DNA of 64,000 nt from positions 99,737-163,736 of the forward strand of contig NZ_LQQP01000001.1 of assembly GCF_001619615.1 (NCBI RefSeq), in the 5' to 3' direction. How positions within the stretch are numbered: the stretch's first letter is position 1; each line of letters starts with the position of its first letter. The position numbers and the translations under genes were made by a program. Origin of the DNA: Microbacterium sp. T32. Lineage in GTDB: Bacteria > Actinomycetota > Actinomycetes > Actinomycetales > Microbacteriaceae. Shown piece by piece: positions 34,170 through 42,249 of the stretch. Below the pieces are notes generated by a model. It had not been told where the DNA came from. It searched no databases and was given only the letters and a program-made list of their open reading frames with translations.

Positions 34170-34387
34170 GAAGCGCCTCCTTCCTCGTCCTCAGCGGTCG
34201 CGTCCGCGGTGGGCTCATCTTTCAAGGCGGCGTTGGTTTCGCGGCGTTCGCGTTCTTGCATGGCGGCGTGTTCGAGGAGGGCGCGGGCGAGCTTGTCGTA
34301 GTCCGCGATCTCACGCCGCTCTCCGCGGACACGGATGCGGTACTCGCGCTTCGGGCGACCGCGACCGCGCCTGCTGGGTGCGCTCAT
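34166..34387 (-). CDS. Small basic-acidic hypothetical protein, 73 aa
   Basis: MSAPSRRGRGRPKREYRIRV has an AT-hook-like RGRGRPK start and an acidic tail (EDEEGGAS). It overlaps the TraG-like gene (ATGA), so the two are made together. It may bind DNA and act as a partner in transfer; this is inference from the RGRGRPK motif. Confidence 0.6.
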   Translation of the reverse strand: MSAPSRRGRGRPKREYRIRVRGERREIADYDKLARALLEHAAMQERERRETNAALKDEPTADATAEDEEGGAS

Positions 34388-34397
34388 TGACGGCCTC

Positions 34398-34598
34398 CTA
34401 TCGAAACCACCGGTCGCGGCAGAACCGGACGACGACCACCGTCACGGTGATTACCCCGGCGAGGACGATGGCGATGAGGAGCCACACCCAGATCTGCTGG
34501 ATCAGCCAAACGGCCAGCCAGAGCAGGAACGCGGCGACCGCGACCATCGCGCAAGCTGACACGAAACGGCCGAGGATGGTCTTCTCGGATGAGGACAT
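34398..34598 (-). CDS. Small membrane protein, 66 aa
   Basis: MSSSEKTILGRFVSACAMVA is followed by a long hydrophobic stretch that can make two membrane helices (FLLWLAVWLIQQIWVWLLIA and VITVTVVVV). It lies between the methyltransferase and the 73-residue gene in the transfer operon. The GGAGGTTCCGC before the ATG is a ribosome-binding site. Possibly part of the DNA-transfer channel. Confidence 0.6.
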   Translation of the reverse strand: MSSSEKTILGRFVSACAMVAVAAFLLWLAVWLIQQIWVWLLIAIVLAGVITVTVVVVRFCRDRWFR

Positions 34599-34636
34599 GC
34601 GGAACCTCCGAAGGGATGATTGAGAGCTGGATGAGG

Positions 34637-35287
34637 TCAGGCACGTTCGACCTCCGAGCGCGGATCGAGATCGCGAGGCGGCAGCGAGTCGCTCGGGACG
34701 GGGTACCCGGAAATCGTGATGTCGGACTCGACCTCGTTGCCCCAGATGTCCCATCCGTGCGTGGGCCGGCGGGCGAAGAGCTCCAGGTACGGGCCCGGGC
34801 TGAGGCGCGGGATCATCGCGCTGACGATCTCCTGCGGTTTCACGGAATGTGCCATTCGGGGCAGCATCGTGAAGGAACGCTGCCCGCGGAACTTCACGGG
34901 GAGCTTCCCCTTCACGCCGAGCAGGAGTGTTTCGTGGGCGTGGCGGAAGTACTGGCCGAGGCCCATCTGGTCTTTGCCCCAGACGAACTCGTCCTTGAAC
35001 TCGAACCCCCACGCACGCATGACGTCTTCGGCGACGTAGCGGGTGGCCGGGTAGCACCAGAGGTAGAGGTGGGCGTTGTCGTCTGCGAGGTCGCCGACGG
35101 GCATCGCTTTGATGCGCTCGAGGCTCATTAGGTCGTAGTGGTGCTCGGCGCCGTATTTCCCCTGCTGGCCCGTCGGCCACGGCGGGTCGGCCAGAATCGT
35201 GCGGTAGCGGTGAAGGCAGCCGGGCGGAGAGCCCTCGCTGTCCTCGGGTGCGTCGGCGGTGACGCTGATGGTGTTGGTGGTGTGCAT
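34637..35287 (-). CDS. MT-A70-family adenine methyltransferase
   Basis: A 216-residue enzyme with the DPPW catalytic motif at residues 34-37 (ILADPPWPTG) and the MT-A70 features HLYLWCYPATRY and GPYLELFARRPTHGWDIWGNE. It would methylate adenine N6 in DNA, as phage and mobile-element members do. AGGAAGGAGGG precedes the ATG. Lying inside the transfer operon, it probably modifies the element's own DNA to avoid restriction in a new host. Confidence 0.88.
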   Translation of the reverse strand: MHTTNTISVTADAPEDSEGSPPGCLHRYRTILADPPWPTGQQGKYGAEHHYDLMSLERIKAMPVGDLADDNAHLYLWCYPATRYVAEDVMRAWGFEFKDEFVWGKDQMGLGQYFRHAHETLLLGVKGKLPVKFRGQRSFTMLPRMAHSVKPQEIVSAMIPRLSPGPYLELFARRPTHGWDIWGNEVESDITISGYPVPSDSLPPRDLDPRSEVERA

Positions 35288-35480
35288 GGAACCCTCCTTC
35301 CTGCAGCGGTCTTGTTCGTTCGCCGGACGCTCGACTGGCGGCCCGGCGGCTGCCCCATCACGTATGAGGCATGAGAGCGGAATCGCCAAGTGTCCGATCG
35401 GGACGACTTGGGGTCGAAGAAGCCCGGGGCGGTGCGTCGGAGGAACGTCCTGACGTCACCGCCCCAGGCGCGGGGTGGGA

Positions 35481-35753
35481 TTAGTCCTTGGGGATCTCGC
35501 CGCGGGCGAGGAAGGACTCCCGGATGAGGGCCTTACGAGCCTCGTGAGCACTGCCGTTCAACTGCTCGGACAGGCTCAGAATGGTGGCGCGCAGCTCGGC
35601 TTGGGTGCGGTCGAGCTCCGCCTCGATGGCAGCACGCTTCCGCTCCCGTCGGTCGAGGAAGTACCTCACGAGCCACTCGCCTCCCGTGGTAAGGACGGAG
35701 ATGATCCAGCCGGCGAGCACGAACGGCAGCGCGAGCAGTCCGAGGACGACCAT
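35481..35753 (-). CDS. Small membrane-anchored coiled-coil protein, 90 aa
   Basis: One N-terminal transmembrane helix (MVVLGLLALPFVLAGWIISVL) is followed by a charged coiled coil (RRERKRAAIEAELDRTQAEL). Its start is one base after the stop of the next upstream gene, so the pair is translationally coupled. No family recognised. Confidence 0.65.
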   Translation of the reverse strand: MVVLGLLALPFVLAGWIISVLTTGGEWLVRYFLDRRERKRAAIEAELDRTQAELRATILSLSEQLNGSAHEARKALIRESFLARGEIPKD

Positions 35754-35754
35754 T

Positions 35755-36057
35755 TCACGACCACCGCCGGATCGCTGCGGAGGCGCCGAGGGTGTAGCTG
35801 TCGACGATCTCGCGGTAGCGGGCCTCGCCGAGAGGCGCAACCGTGATCAGGTGCTGCTCGAGTGCGGTCAACGCACCGACGTGCTCGAGCGCGGTGTGCG
35901 TCAAGAACGCCCGCCCGTCCTCGGTCAGCTTCGCGATGATCGCGCGGGACTGCACCTGCTCAACCTCCCGCCGCGTCTGACGCTCCACGCCGGTGCTCAG
36001 CTGCACCGCCCCGGACGAACCGAAAGCGCTACCGAGGGATCGCATGATGTCTGACAT
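35755..36057 (-). CDS. Hypothetical protein, 100 aa
   Basis: A soluble helical protein (MSDIMRSLGSAFGSSGAVQL) with a possible winged-helix core (RAIIAKLTEDGRAFLTHTAL). AAGAAAGGAAAC before the ATG is a ribosome-binding site. It is the second gene of the leftward operon. Confidence 0.6.
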   Translation of the reverse strand: MSDIMRSLGSAFGSSGAVQLSTGVERQTRREVEQVQSRAIIAKLTEDGRAFLTHTALEHVGALTALEQHLITVAPLGEARYREIVDSYTLGASAAIRRWS

Positions 36058-36117
36058 AGTGTTTCCTTTCTTAGAGGGGCGGATCTCCTCCTGTGCGGTG
36101 GAGTTGGCCCGAGGTAG

Positions 36118-36234
36118 TTAGTTCTGGTAGGGCTCGAAGAAGGCCGCGATCACCTCCTCGGGGGTTCCGTATCTGCGGAGGATGGCGATGATGGCCTGGC
36201 GTTCCTCGTCAGGTTCCGGTCCGGTCCGGCGCAT
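36118..36234 (-). CDS. Small ORF, 38 aa, first in the leftward operon
   Basis: MRRTGPEPDEERQAIIAILR is a short acidic-helical peptide. GACAGGAGAC before the ATG is a good ribosome-binding site. A longer frame to 36303 lacks one. It may be a small regulator or leader peptide of the transfer operon. Confidence 0.5.
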   Translation of the reverse strand: MRRTGPEPDEERQAIIAILRRYGTPEEVIAAFFEPYQN

Positions 36235-36346
36235 CTTTGTCTCCTGTCGGGGATTTGGGTGAACTTTGTGCGTACCACCAGCGTCTGCAGCGGACCCGCG
36301 CATGGGGACGTGAAACCCGCTTCAGACCCGTGCGGTACCGTCAGGC

Positions 36347-38779
36347 ATGGAACGTGATCACGGAGCGGACACGGTCAGGCTTCTATCGCTCGATCTCGCC
36401 AAGGTCCGGACCCGGGGTGTGCGCAAAATCGACGGAGAAGGGCGAGTTCCGCCGGTAAGTGTTCCTGCGCTCGAGGAGTACTTGTCCGTCTCTCCGTGGG
36501 GCGGCGGGGAGTTGAGGCGTGCAGAGGCCTTACGTCGGATGCTGCTCGCCACACTGGCGTTCGTCGATGATGATCTACCGGGCGAGCATCGAAGGATGCG
36601 GTTACGCCTAAACATCCTGTTTGGTCTCGATGACGCATACCGCCTTTACCAGGCTGGTGCACTGTTCCAGAAGGCGACCGACGACATTCCGCGACTGAGG
36701 CGGCAGCCGCACGAAAACTCGAGCATGTGGGAAGGTCGCGAACGACCGTGGCGGCGAAGGGCAATAAGTGCCTTCGCGGAGGCATTGGTGCTTGCGGCCG
36801 AGCGTGACTGGGTGTTGCCGAGTCCCGAACCGAAGATCGATCGTGTGTTCGATCTCGATCCTGCCACCAGGGTGCTCGTCGGACGCGATGAGGAGGTGCG
36901 TCAGCTCGAAGGCTCGACGCGGCGAGTTCTCCTGATCACCGGCCCGCCTGGGGTTGGGAAAACTGCCCTAGCTCGGACCTTGGCTAATCAAATGGCTGCG
37001 AGGTTTGGTGACGGTTGCTTGCAGATTGACTTTCACGCGTATAGCGCCAGCCCTGAGATCTCCGTTGCGGACGGTTTGCGTAGTCTACTTCAGAGGCTTG
37101 GCCATCGTGAGGAAGATTTGCCCTATGACGAAGTTCTTCTCACGAGCATGTTTCGCTCAATCGCTGAGGCTCAAGAAATCCTGATATTTGCCGACAACGT
37201 TAAGGACAGCCGAACGGTCCTCGCGTTAGCTGGCGGGCGCCGATCAATAGTGATCGTCACGAGTCGTTCAGAGCTTCCCGCCCTTTATGGCGAGATCGAT
37301 GTCGAGCACGTTGCTTTGGATATCCTGGACCTCGACGAGTGTCTCGATCTGTTTCGAATCTACCTCGAAGAACGTGTTGATCGCGAAGAGGAATACGCCG
37401 TCGAACTAGCGAAGATGTGCGGCAGATTGCCCCTTGCACTGACTATCGTTGCCGCATCAACATCAAGGCGAAAGAGGGTTCGGTTATCCACCGTGGTAAA
37501 CGAGTTACGTGCCTCGCGTGCCGGCGTGCTCGACCTCTCTTTACCCGAGTCCGAGGTGACGATCGCGGCAGTGCTGGGTTGGTCATTGCGGCGATTATCC
37601 TTCGATCAAGTACGCCTTCTCGCGAGCCTAGCGATGGCCAAAATGTACCTTATCGAAATTGATGCGGCTTTAGCTCTCCACTTGGGATCGCGGCATGACT
37701 TGGACACCTTGGCCGAAGATAAGTTGCTTACCCTTAATGGTGAAACCGAGATCATCGACATAGCCGACCTTACCCTCAACTTCCTCGACGTCTTCCCGGC
37801 ACTCGAACATGTGCGGGGGCGTTTTGGCGAGCGCAATGAACTGCGCGTGATCGTGAGCGACGTTCGGATCCAAGCTCATGAGGCGCTGAAGTTGATCGAT
37901 TCCCGCCAAAGAGCCGTGGGGCATTCGCTAGTTTCCGAACCGTGGAAGTTCACGCAAAAGCTGCCGGACCAATTCGAGCGGCACCGTCAAGAGATGACTA
38001 TCTACAACTTGAGGCACTTCGGACATGTGCAGCAGCGTTGGGGTGGATACGAGGATGCATTTGGCGATCTCCTTCAATCAGCCAACATCGCACGCCGAAG
38101 CGGCGCCTTCGACCACTCCGTAGCCGCAATCCGGGATCTGTATGCACTGATTGGCCGGTGGGAGGCCACATCGGAATCTGAACTGCCGGTAATAGGAGGG
38201 GTAGACGATCTCGTCGCTCTAGTGTGGGACAGTGTTTGCATGGGTGCAGCTCGCACAGGGTGGCGCCTGAGGTTTGCCCCTTTGATTTCGGACCTTACAG
38301 ATCTTTCGCGCTCGCGCGAACTCCAACTCGAACGGGACCCCGAGTATTGGGAACAGAACTTCTACGGAAGTGATTCCACCTCGGATTTTCTCGAGATTGT
38401 GGCATCGTTTGGCGAGACGGCCCGCCGCAGCTCGGTCGCCGAAGTATCAACTACATGGCTCGAACGAAGAGACTCTCTCCGAGATGCGGAGCGCGAACTT
38501 CGATCACACTTTGAAGCCGGTTCTTTCTCGCTATCGCAAGTGGAAGCCTTCCGCGTCGAGGTCGTCGCGCAGGCGCAATCAGTGCCGACAATTGAAGTCT
38601 TGTGGAGCGTGGAGCCAACGCTAATTTGGAGCGCCATCAGGTGTCGCGAACTTGGGTCTTTGGAAGTTTCTCACGATCTACTAAGGCTGGCGCACGAGAT
38701 TTACGTCTCACGCCGCACGTTTATCGGCCATGAGGATGCGGTGCTGGACGTCCTCCAAGAGAGAGCGAGACTTATCTAG
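36347..38779 (+). CDS. NB-ARC (STAND) ATPase
   Basis: An 810-residue protein. Residues 1-160 form a helical N-terminal part of unknown role. The NB-ARC module follows: Walker A GPPGVGKT at 199-206, Walker B-like ILIFADN at 279-283, the TSR-type motif VTSRS at 304-308, and GLPL-like CGRLPLAL at 358-365. The C-terminal 400 residues are helical and could be a sensor. It resembles AfsR without its SARP domain, and also STAND proteins that act in phage defence. It has lower GC and different codon use from the chromosome. Its end overlaps the converging gene at 38776 by four bases. Confidence 0.8.
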   Translation: MERDHGADTVRLLSLDLAKVRTRGVRKIDGEGRVPPVSVPALEEYLSVSPWGGGELRRAEALRRMLLATLAFVDDDLPGEHRRMRLRLNILFGLDDAYRLYQAGALFQKATDDIPRLRRQPHENSSMWEGRERPWRRRAISAFAEALVLAAERDWVLPSPEPKIDRVFDLDPATRVLVGRDEEVRQLEGSTRRVLLITGPPGVGKTALARTLANQMAARFGDGCLQIDFHAYSASPEISVADGLRSLLQRLGHREEDLPYDEVLLTSMFRSIAEAQEILIFADNVKDSRTVLALAGGRRSIVIVTSRSELPALYGEIDVEHVALDILDLDECLDLFRIYLEERVDREEEYAVELAKMCGRLPLALTIVAASTSRRKRVRLSTVVNELRASRAGVLDLSLPESEVTIAAVLGWSLRRLSFDQVRLLASLAMAKMYLIEIDAALALHLGSRHDLDTLAEDKLLTLNGETEIIDIADLTLNFLDVFPALEHVRGRFGERNELRVIVSDVRIQAHEALKLIDSRQRAVGHSLVSEPWKFTQKLPDQFERHRQEMTIYNLRHFGHVQQRWGGYEDAFGDLLQSANIARRSGAFDHSVAAIRDLYALIGRWEATSESELPVIGGVDDLVALVWDSVCMGAARTGWRLRFAPLISDLTDLSRSRELQLERDPEYWEQNFYGSDSTSDFLEIVASFGETARRSSVAEVSTTWLERRDSLRDAERELRSHFEAGSFSLSQVEAFRVEVVAQAQSVPTIEVLWSVEPTLIWSAIRCRELGSLEVSHDLLRLAHEIYVSRRTFIGHEDAVLDVLQERARLI

Positions 38780-39225
38780 AGTGAACGTGACGCTACGTGT
38801 TCAAAGAAGGTCTGCCAAGCGATGACGCGTTGCGGTGGAATCTCACGACCGCGTATTGTGACGTCTTCAATTCTTCCTTCGATGTCGCTCGCGGCTTCCA
38901 TTGCCAACCAGTCGCCGCGTTCATTGAGCTGGCGCCATAGGTCGCTAGCGCCCTGTAAGTCAATCTCGGCTACATACATGGTGAGAACCCCGCCCAGTAT
39001 GGCAAGGTCTTCGTTTTCCGAGGCGATTAGTAGGGCACTCATGCGCTCAGCGATAGCCGGGCTTTTGGTCAGGGCCTCATGTATTTCTTTAAGACTGAGG
39101 AGTGAGAGAAACGCATCCTGGCCGGGGATTGCTTTTAAAATGTCACTTTGCGCGAATATGTCGACCAGCCGTTCGGCGGTTTTCGCTTCGATTCCTGCGG
39201 GAGTGTATTCATATTCGCTATTCAC
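38776..39225 (-). CDS. Hypothetical protein, 149 aa
   Basis: An acidic, helical protein from a GTG at 39223-39225 (MNSEYEYTPAGIEAKTAERL). It contains SPAIAERMSALLIASENEDL and has lower GC like the NB-ARC gene it converges with. I do not recognise it. Its position next to a STAND ATPase makes a partner or inhibitor role possible, but this is only inference. Confidence 0.55.
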   Translation of the reverse strand: MNSEYEYTPAGIEAKTAERLVDIFAQSDILKAIPGQDAFLSLLSLKEIHEALTKSPAIAERMSALLIASENEDLAILGGVLTMYVAEIDLQGASDLWRQLNERGDWLAMEAASDIEGRIEDVTIRGREIPPQRVIAWQTFFEHVASRSL

Positions 39226-39367
39226 TTATATTCTTAGCTTAGCAGGCCTGCTGGTAATTGCAACGCGGTGTGTACCTGGTTAGCAAAGTCGGCGAGAACT
39301 TCATTCTGCTACTTTCGTGCAAGATTGGCCGCCCTCGTGAACCGAACGGGATGTGTCGAGTTGCGGG

Positions 39368-40096
39368 TCAGGCTGATGTTGGACGTCTCCGGCGACGCCT
39401 GCGGGCTGGCGTCGCCCCGACGAGCGGTCGGCCCTCAGCCCCGAGTTCGCGTAGACGCGGTCGACCCTCGCGTGGCTCGACATCTTTATGAGCCCAGCGT
39501 CGACGCAAGTCGATGACCGGAAGTGAGGCTGGTACTGAGTCGGCTCCGCGGAGCAAGAAGATCGGTAGTGAGCTGTCGAGATTGAGGGTGACGGCTTCAC
39601 CAGAGCTGTCCTCTGACTTTCCCGTCATCAGCGCGAGACCGGATGCTTCAAGGCGCACGCTGAGACGCACGTACCAGGGTCCCCACGTCAAAGCGAGGTC
39701 GTGCTCCCTGCCGACGTTGGTCGTGGTGGGCTTGAGGGCGAGCCATACGATGCCGTCATAGAGGGCGGGCCAGCGAGGCGAGTGCTGAAGGCGGGCGACC
39801 CCGTGTTGCTCGTTCCACGGATCCCACGTCGCTCCATAGAGCGACCTCACTGCCAACGACACCCACCCGTTTGCTCGATACAGCTCGTCGAGGTGGTCCG
39901 CGTACGGGAGTTTGGGGCGGGATAGCCCAGCTTCGTATCGCTGGAGCTGTGACCTCGAGATGACGACACCTCCTGGAGCCGCTGTTTGCTCGGTTTCCAT
40001 TGCCCGGAGGCTGGTCTTTCGAAGTTGGCGCAAACCCACGCCGAATTCCGCCCACGTCTTCGGGATTGATGCCAACGGGTTCGTGTCACTGCTCAC
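39368..40096 (-). CDS. XRE-type helix-turn-helix regulator
   Basis: A 242-residue protein from a GTG at 40094-40096. The N-terminus has a helix-turn-helix with RSQLQRYEAGLSRPKLPYAD. The rest (residues 90-200) is an all-beta region with WYVRLSVRLE that may bind a ligand. The C-terminal 40 residues are arginine-rich. It is divergent from the DUF6875-like gene and probably controls that pair. Confidence 0.7.
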   Translation of the reverse strand: MSSDTNPLASIPKTWAEFGVGLRQLRKTSLRAMETEQTAAPGGVVISRSQLQRYEAGLSRPKLPYADHLDELYRANGWVSLAVRSLYGATWDPWNEQHGVARLQHSPRWPALYDGIVWLALKPTTTNVGREHDLALTWGPWYVRLSVRLEASGLALMTGKSEDSSGEAVTLNLDSSLPIFLLRGADSVPASLPVIDLRRRWAHKDVEPREGRPRLRELGAEGRPLVGATPARRRRRRRPTSA

Positions 40097-40214
40097 GGTG
40101 TCTCACCTTGTCCCAGCCCGGCTTTCGATCCCGATTGTCTCTCAGGATTGCGGAACGCAGGCACCCTGCCCGCGCTTCCGCCCCATCGGGTGGACCGTAC
40201 TCGGAAGGAGCATC

Positions 40215-40853
40215 ATGACCAACACATCAGGGCCGGCGGTATCTCTGGCTCCGATCTCAGACGCAGGCGCCTTTGTCGGCATGGCCGCCGAGATGATCCC
40301 GACCATTCACGAGTGGGCGATCAGCTTCCTGACCCGCCCGCACGAGATGCTGGGACGCGCGGGTGCCGTGTGCCCGTTCACCAAGCCTTCACTCGACCGC
40401 CAGATGTTCTGGGCGGGCGTTGATGACGCGCACTACACGACGCCCGACCAGCTCGTGGGCCTCATGGAGGGGATGGCGGACCAGTTCATCGAACTGCCGG
40501 GCGAAGCGGGTAAGGACGCGATCTTCAAGGTCGCTCTCGTCGTCCTGCCGAACGTCACGGACTACGCACTCATCGACAGGGCTCACGCCAGCCTGAAGGA
40601 TCGGTTCGTCTCGCAGGGATTGATGATCGGTCAGTTCTACCCTGGATGCACCGTCGGTGGTCTATGGAACCCCGAGTTCAAACCACTCGACGCCCCGCTG
40701 CCGATGCTGGTCATTCGCCACATGGTCGTGACTGACTTTCCATTCCTTGTCGGCTCGCGCGAATGGATGGACATCTTTCTGCGAAAGTTCGCGCCATCCA
40801 TTCCTTCGCCGGTGCGCGCGGCGATGGTGCAGCACCTGGCTACTGCCGCATGA
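40215..40853 (+). CDS. DUF6875-like protein
   Basis: A 212-residue protein with a strong ribosome-binding site (GGAAGGAGCATC) before its ATG. It contains FLTRPHEMLGRAGAVCPFTK and FYPGCTVGGLWN, the pattern I recall for DUF6875 proteins of streptomycetes and relatives. Function unknown. It lies 20 bp before the YbaK-like gene and probably forms an operon with it under the divergent XRE regulator. Confidence 0.6.
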   Translation: MTNTSGPAVSLAPISDAGAFVGMAAEMIPTIHEWAISFLTRPHEMLGRAGAVCPFTKPSLDRQMFWAGVDDAHYTTPDQLVGLMEGMADQFIELPGEAGKDAIFKVALVVLPNVTDYALIDRAHASLKDRFVSQGLMIGQFYPGCTVGGLWNPEFKPLDAPLPMLVIRHMVVTDFPFLVGSREWMDIFLRKFAPSIPSPVRAAMVQHLATAA

Positions 40854-40873
40854 ATTTGATAAACTAAGGGAAG

Positions 40874-41371
40874 ATGACAAAGAAGATGAATCAGCTTCAC
40901 CCTCGCGTGGCACGGTCAATCGCTGGTGTTTCTGACGTGGTTATTCATGATCATGCCGCACTCGGCCAGGCAATCCGATCACCTCAAGATTTTTCAGATG
41001 CTATCGGTGTCCCGCTCGATCGGATCACAAAGTCGCTGTTTCTTCGAAGCAAAACGGGCGCAGGGCACGCAGTCGTCGTACTCGGGATGAACCACAAGCT
41101 GGATTTCGCTGCTGCCAGCGAAGCTGCCGGGGTCGGGCGACTCGAGGTCGGCAAGCCCGAGGAACTCGCCGAAGTTCTCGGCTATCCGCGCAATGGTGTC
41201 TCCCCGCTCGGCATCCCGGGCGAAGTTCCCGTCCTCATCGACGCCGAACTACACAACTTCCCGACGATCTTGATCGGCGGTGGGGCAACTGGCATCGAGA
41301 TCGAGATCGCGCCCGACACGCTCGCGCATCTAACGGGTGCCGTCGTCGTGAGCCTCAGCGCGCTGCCCTAA
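40874..41371 (+). CDS. YbaK/ProX-like aminoacyl-tRNA deacylase domain protein
   Basis: A 165-residue free-standing YbaK domain. Visible features are ITKSLFLRS, GHAVVVLGMNHKLDF, the LGYPRNGVSPLGIPG loop and a C-terminal IGGGATGIEIEI. The family removes wrong amino acids (often alanine, cysteine or serine) from tRNA. AAGGGAAG before the ATG is the ribosome-binding site. On a mobile element it may protect against an amino-acid analogue, or edit a product of the neighbouring gene. Confidence 0.8.
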   Translation: MTKKMNQLHPRVARSIAGVSDVVIHDHAALGQAIRSPQDFSDAIGVPLDRITKSLFLRSKTGAGHAVVVLGMNHKLDFAAASEAAGVGRLEVGKPEELAEVLGYPRNGVSPLGIPGEVPVLIDAELHNFPTILIGGGATGIEIEIAPDTLAHLTGAVVVSLSALP

Positions 41372-41523
41372 GCCGCTCACCCGCCCACGAGAACCGCAAC
41401 GTCATACATCTCGACCGCGCGCGAGGACTTTCGGTAGACCTGACCGTTGCCGGACTGGACTCACAGTTCGGCGGGGCTGACCTGTGCGATCTACCGGCTG
41501 GCCCTTCGTTCGATGGGACCGCC

Positions 41524-41880
41524 ATGTCGTTAAAAAACTCTTCCGCCGCTGGCTATGCATGCCCTTTGTGGTGCGCCGCCGATCATGAGGGTCAGGAACA
41601 CCCCACCGACCGCTATCACGCAACTCCTCACGTTCTCGTGCCCGTTCTCGTGCCCGTTGTCGTTCCGGATCGAAGTCCGAGAGTGGGCAAGGCGGAACGC
41701 GCCGGTGAGAGCGTGGAGGCAACCGAGTTCTCGGTGCAGGCATCGCAGCGGGTCTTGGGCGACAGCACAATCTGGGTAACCATCGCCGGCGAGAAGCAGT
41801 ACATCGACGTCACGGTCGAAAGTGCCGCTCGACTTCACGATGCGTTGTCCCAGCTCTTGGATCGGCTGCGGCGCCCCTAG
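41524..41880 (+). CDS. DUF6907-like protein
   Basis: A 118-residue protein with CPLWCAADHEG near the start and DVTVESAARLHDALSQLLDR at the end, the ends of the DUF6907 pattern common in streptomycete genomes. Between them lies a short valine-proline repeat (LVPVLVPVVVP), encoded by direct repeats of CGTTCTCGTGCC. Function unknown. Confidence 0.6.
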   Translation: MSLKNSSAAGYACPLWCAADHEGQEHPTDRYHATPHVLVPVLVPVVVPDRSPRVGKAERAGESVEATEFSVQASQRVLGDSTIWVTIAGEKQYIDVTVESAARLHDALSQLLDRLRRP

Positions 41881-41895
41881 CCGGAGCGACCTCCG

Positions 41896-42120
41896 TCAAC
41901 CCTCCGAAACTTCGCGCAGGAGTTCCAGCGGATCGAGTTCAAGATCTGCTGCCAGGCGTTCGAGTGATCTCAGGCTGAGGTTTCGGAGACCCTGCTCCAT
42001 CCCGCCGATGTAGGTGCGGTGGTAGCCGAGCCGCTCCGCTAACTGCTCCTGACTGAGCCCGAGCGCATGGCGGTGTGCTCGTAGGTTCTGCCCGAGTCGG
42101 CGCTGAAGCTCTCCTTCCAC
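41896..42120 (-). CDS. Small XRE-family regulator, 74 aa
   Basis: A single helix-turn-helix domain (LGLSQEQLAERLGYHRTYIG) from a GTG at 42118-42120. It resembles the controller (C) proteins of restriction-modification systems and phage repressors in size. Two palindromes upstream (42158 and 42189) are likely its binding sites, controlling itself and the rightward secreted-protein genes. Confidence 0.85.
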   Translation of the reverse strand: MEGELQRRLGQNLRAHRHALGLSQEQLAERLGYHRTYIGGMEQGLRNLSLRSLERLAADLELDPLELLREVSEG

Positions 42121-42157
42121 CCCTCAACGGCATCACTTGGCTACTTATCGGTCTACA

Positions 42158-42204
42158 GACTTATAAGTCGCTTACTGGTGCAGTATGTGCTACTTATGAG
42201 TAGC
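42158..42204. promoter_or_regulatory. Two related palindromes in a divergent promoter
   Basis: GACTTATAAGTC (42158-42169) is perfect. GCTACTTATGAGTAGC (42189-42204) is perfect except for the two central bases. A third copy of the core, GCTACTTATCG, is at 42140. All share ACTTAT and probably bind the 74-residue XRE protein. Confidence 0.65.
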
Positions 42205-42249
42205 GTTCACGCCTTCCTGCCCGAAATCCTGCCCGTGAGGACCCTCGCC

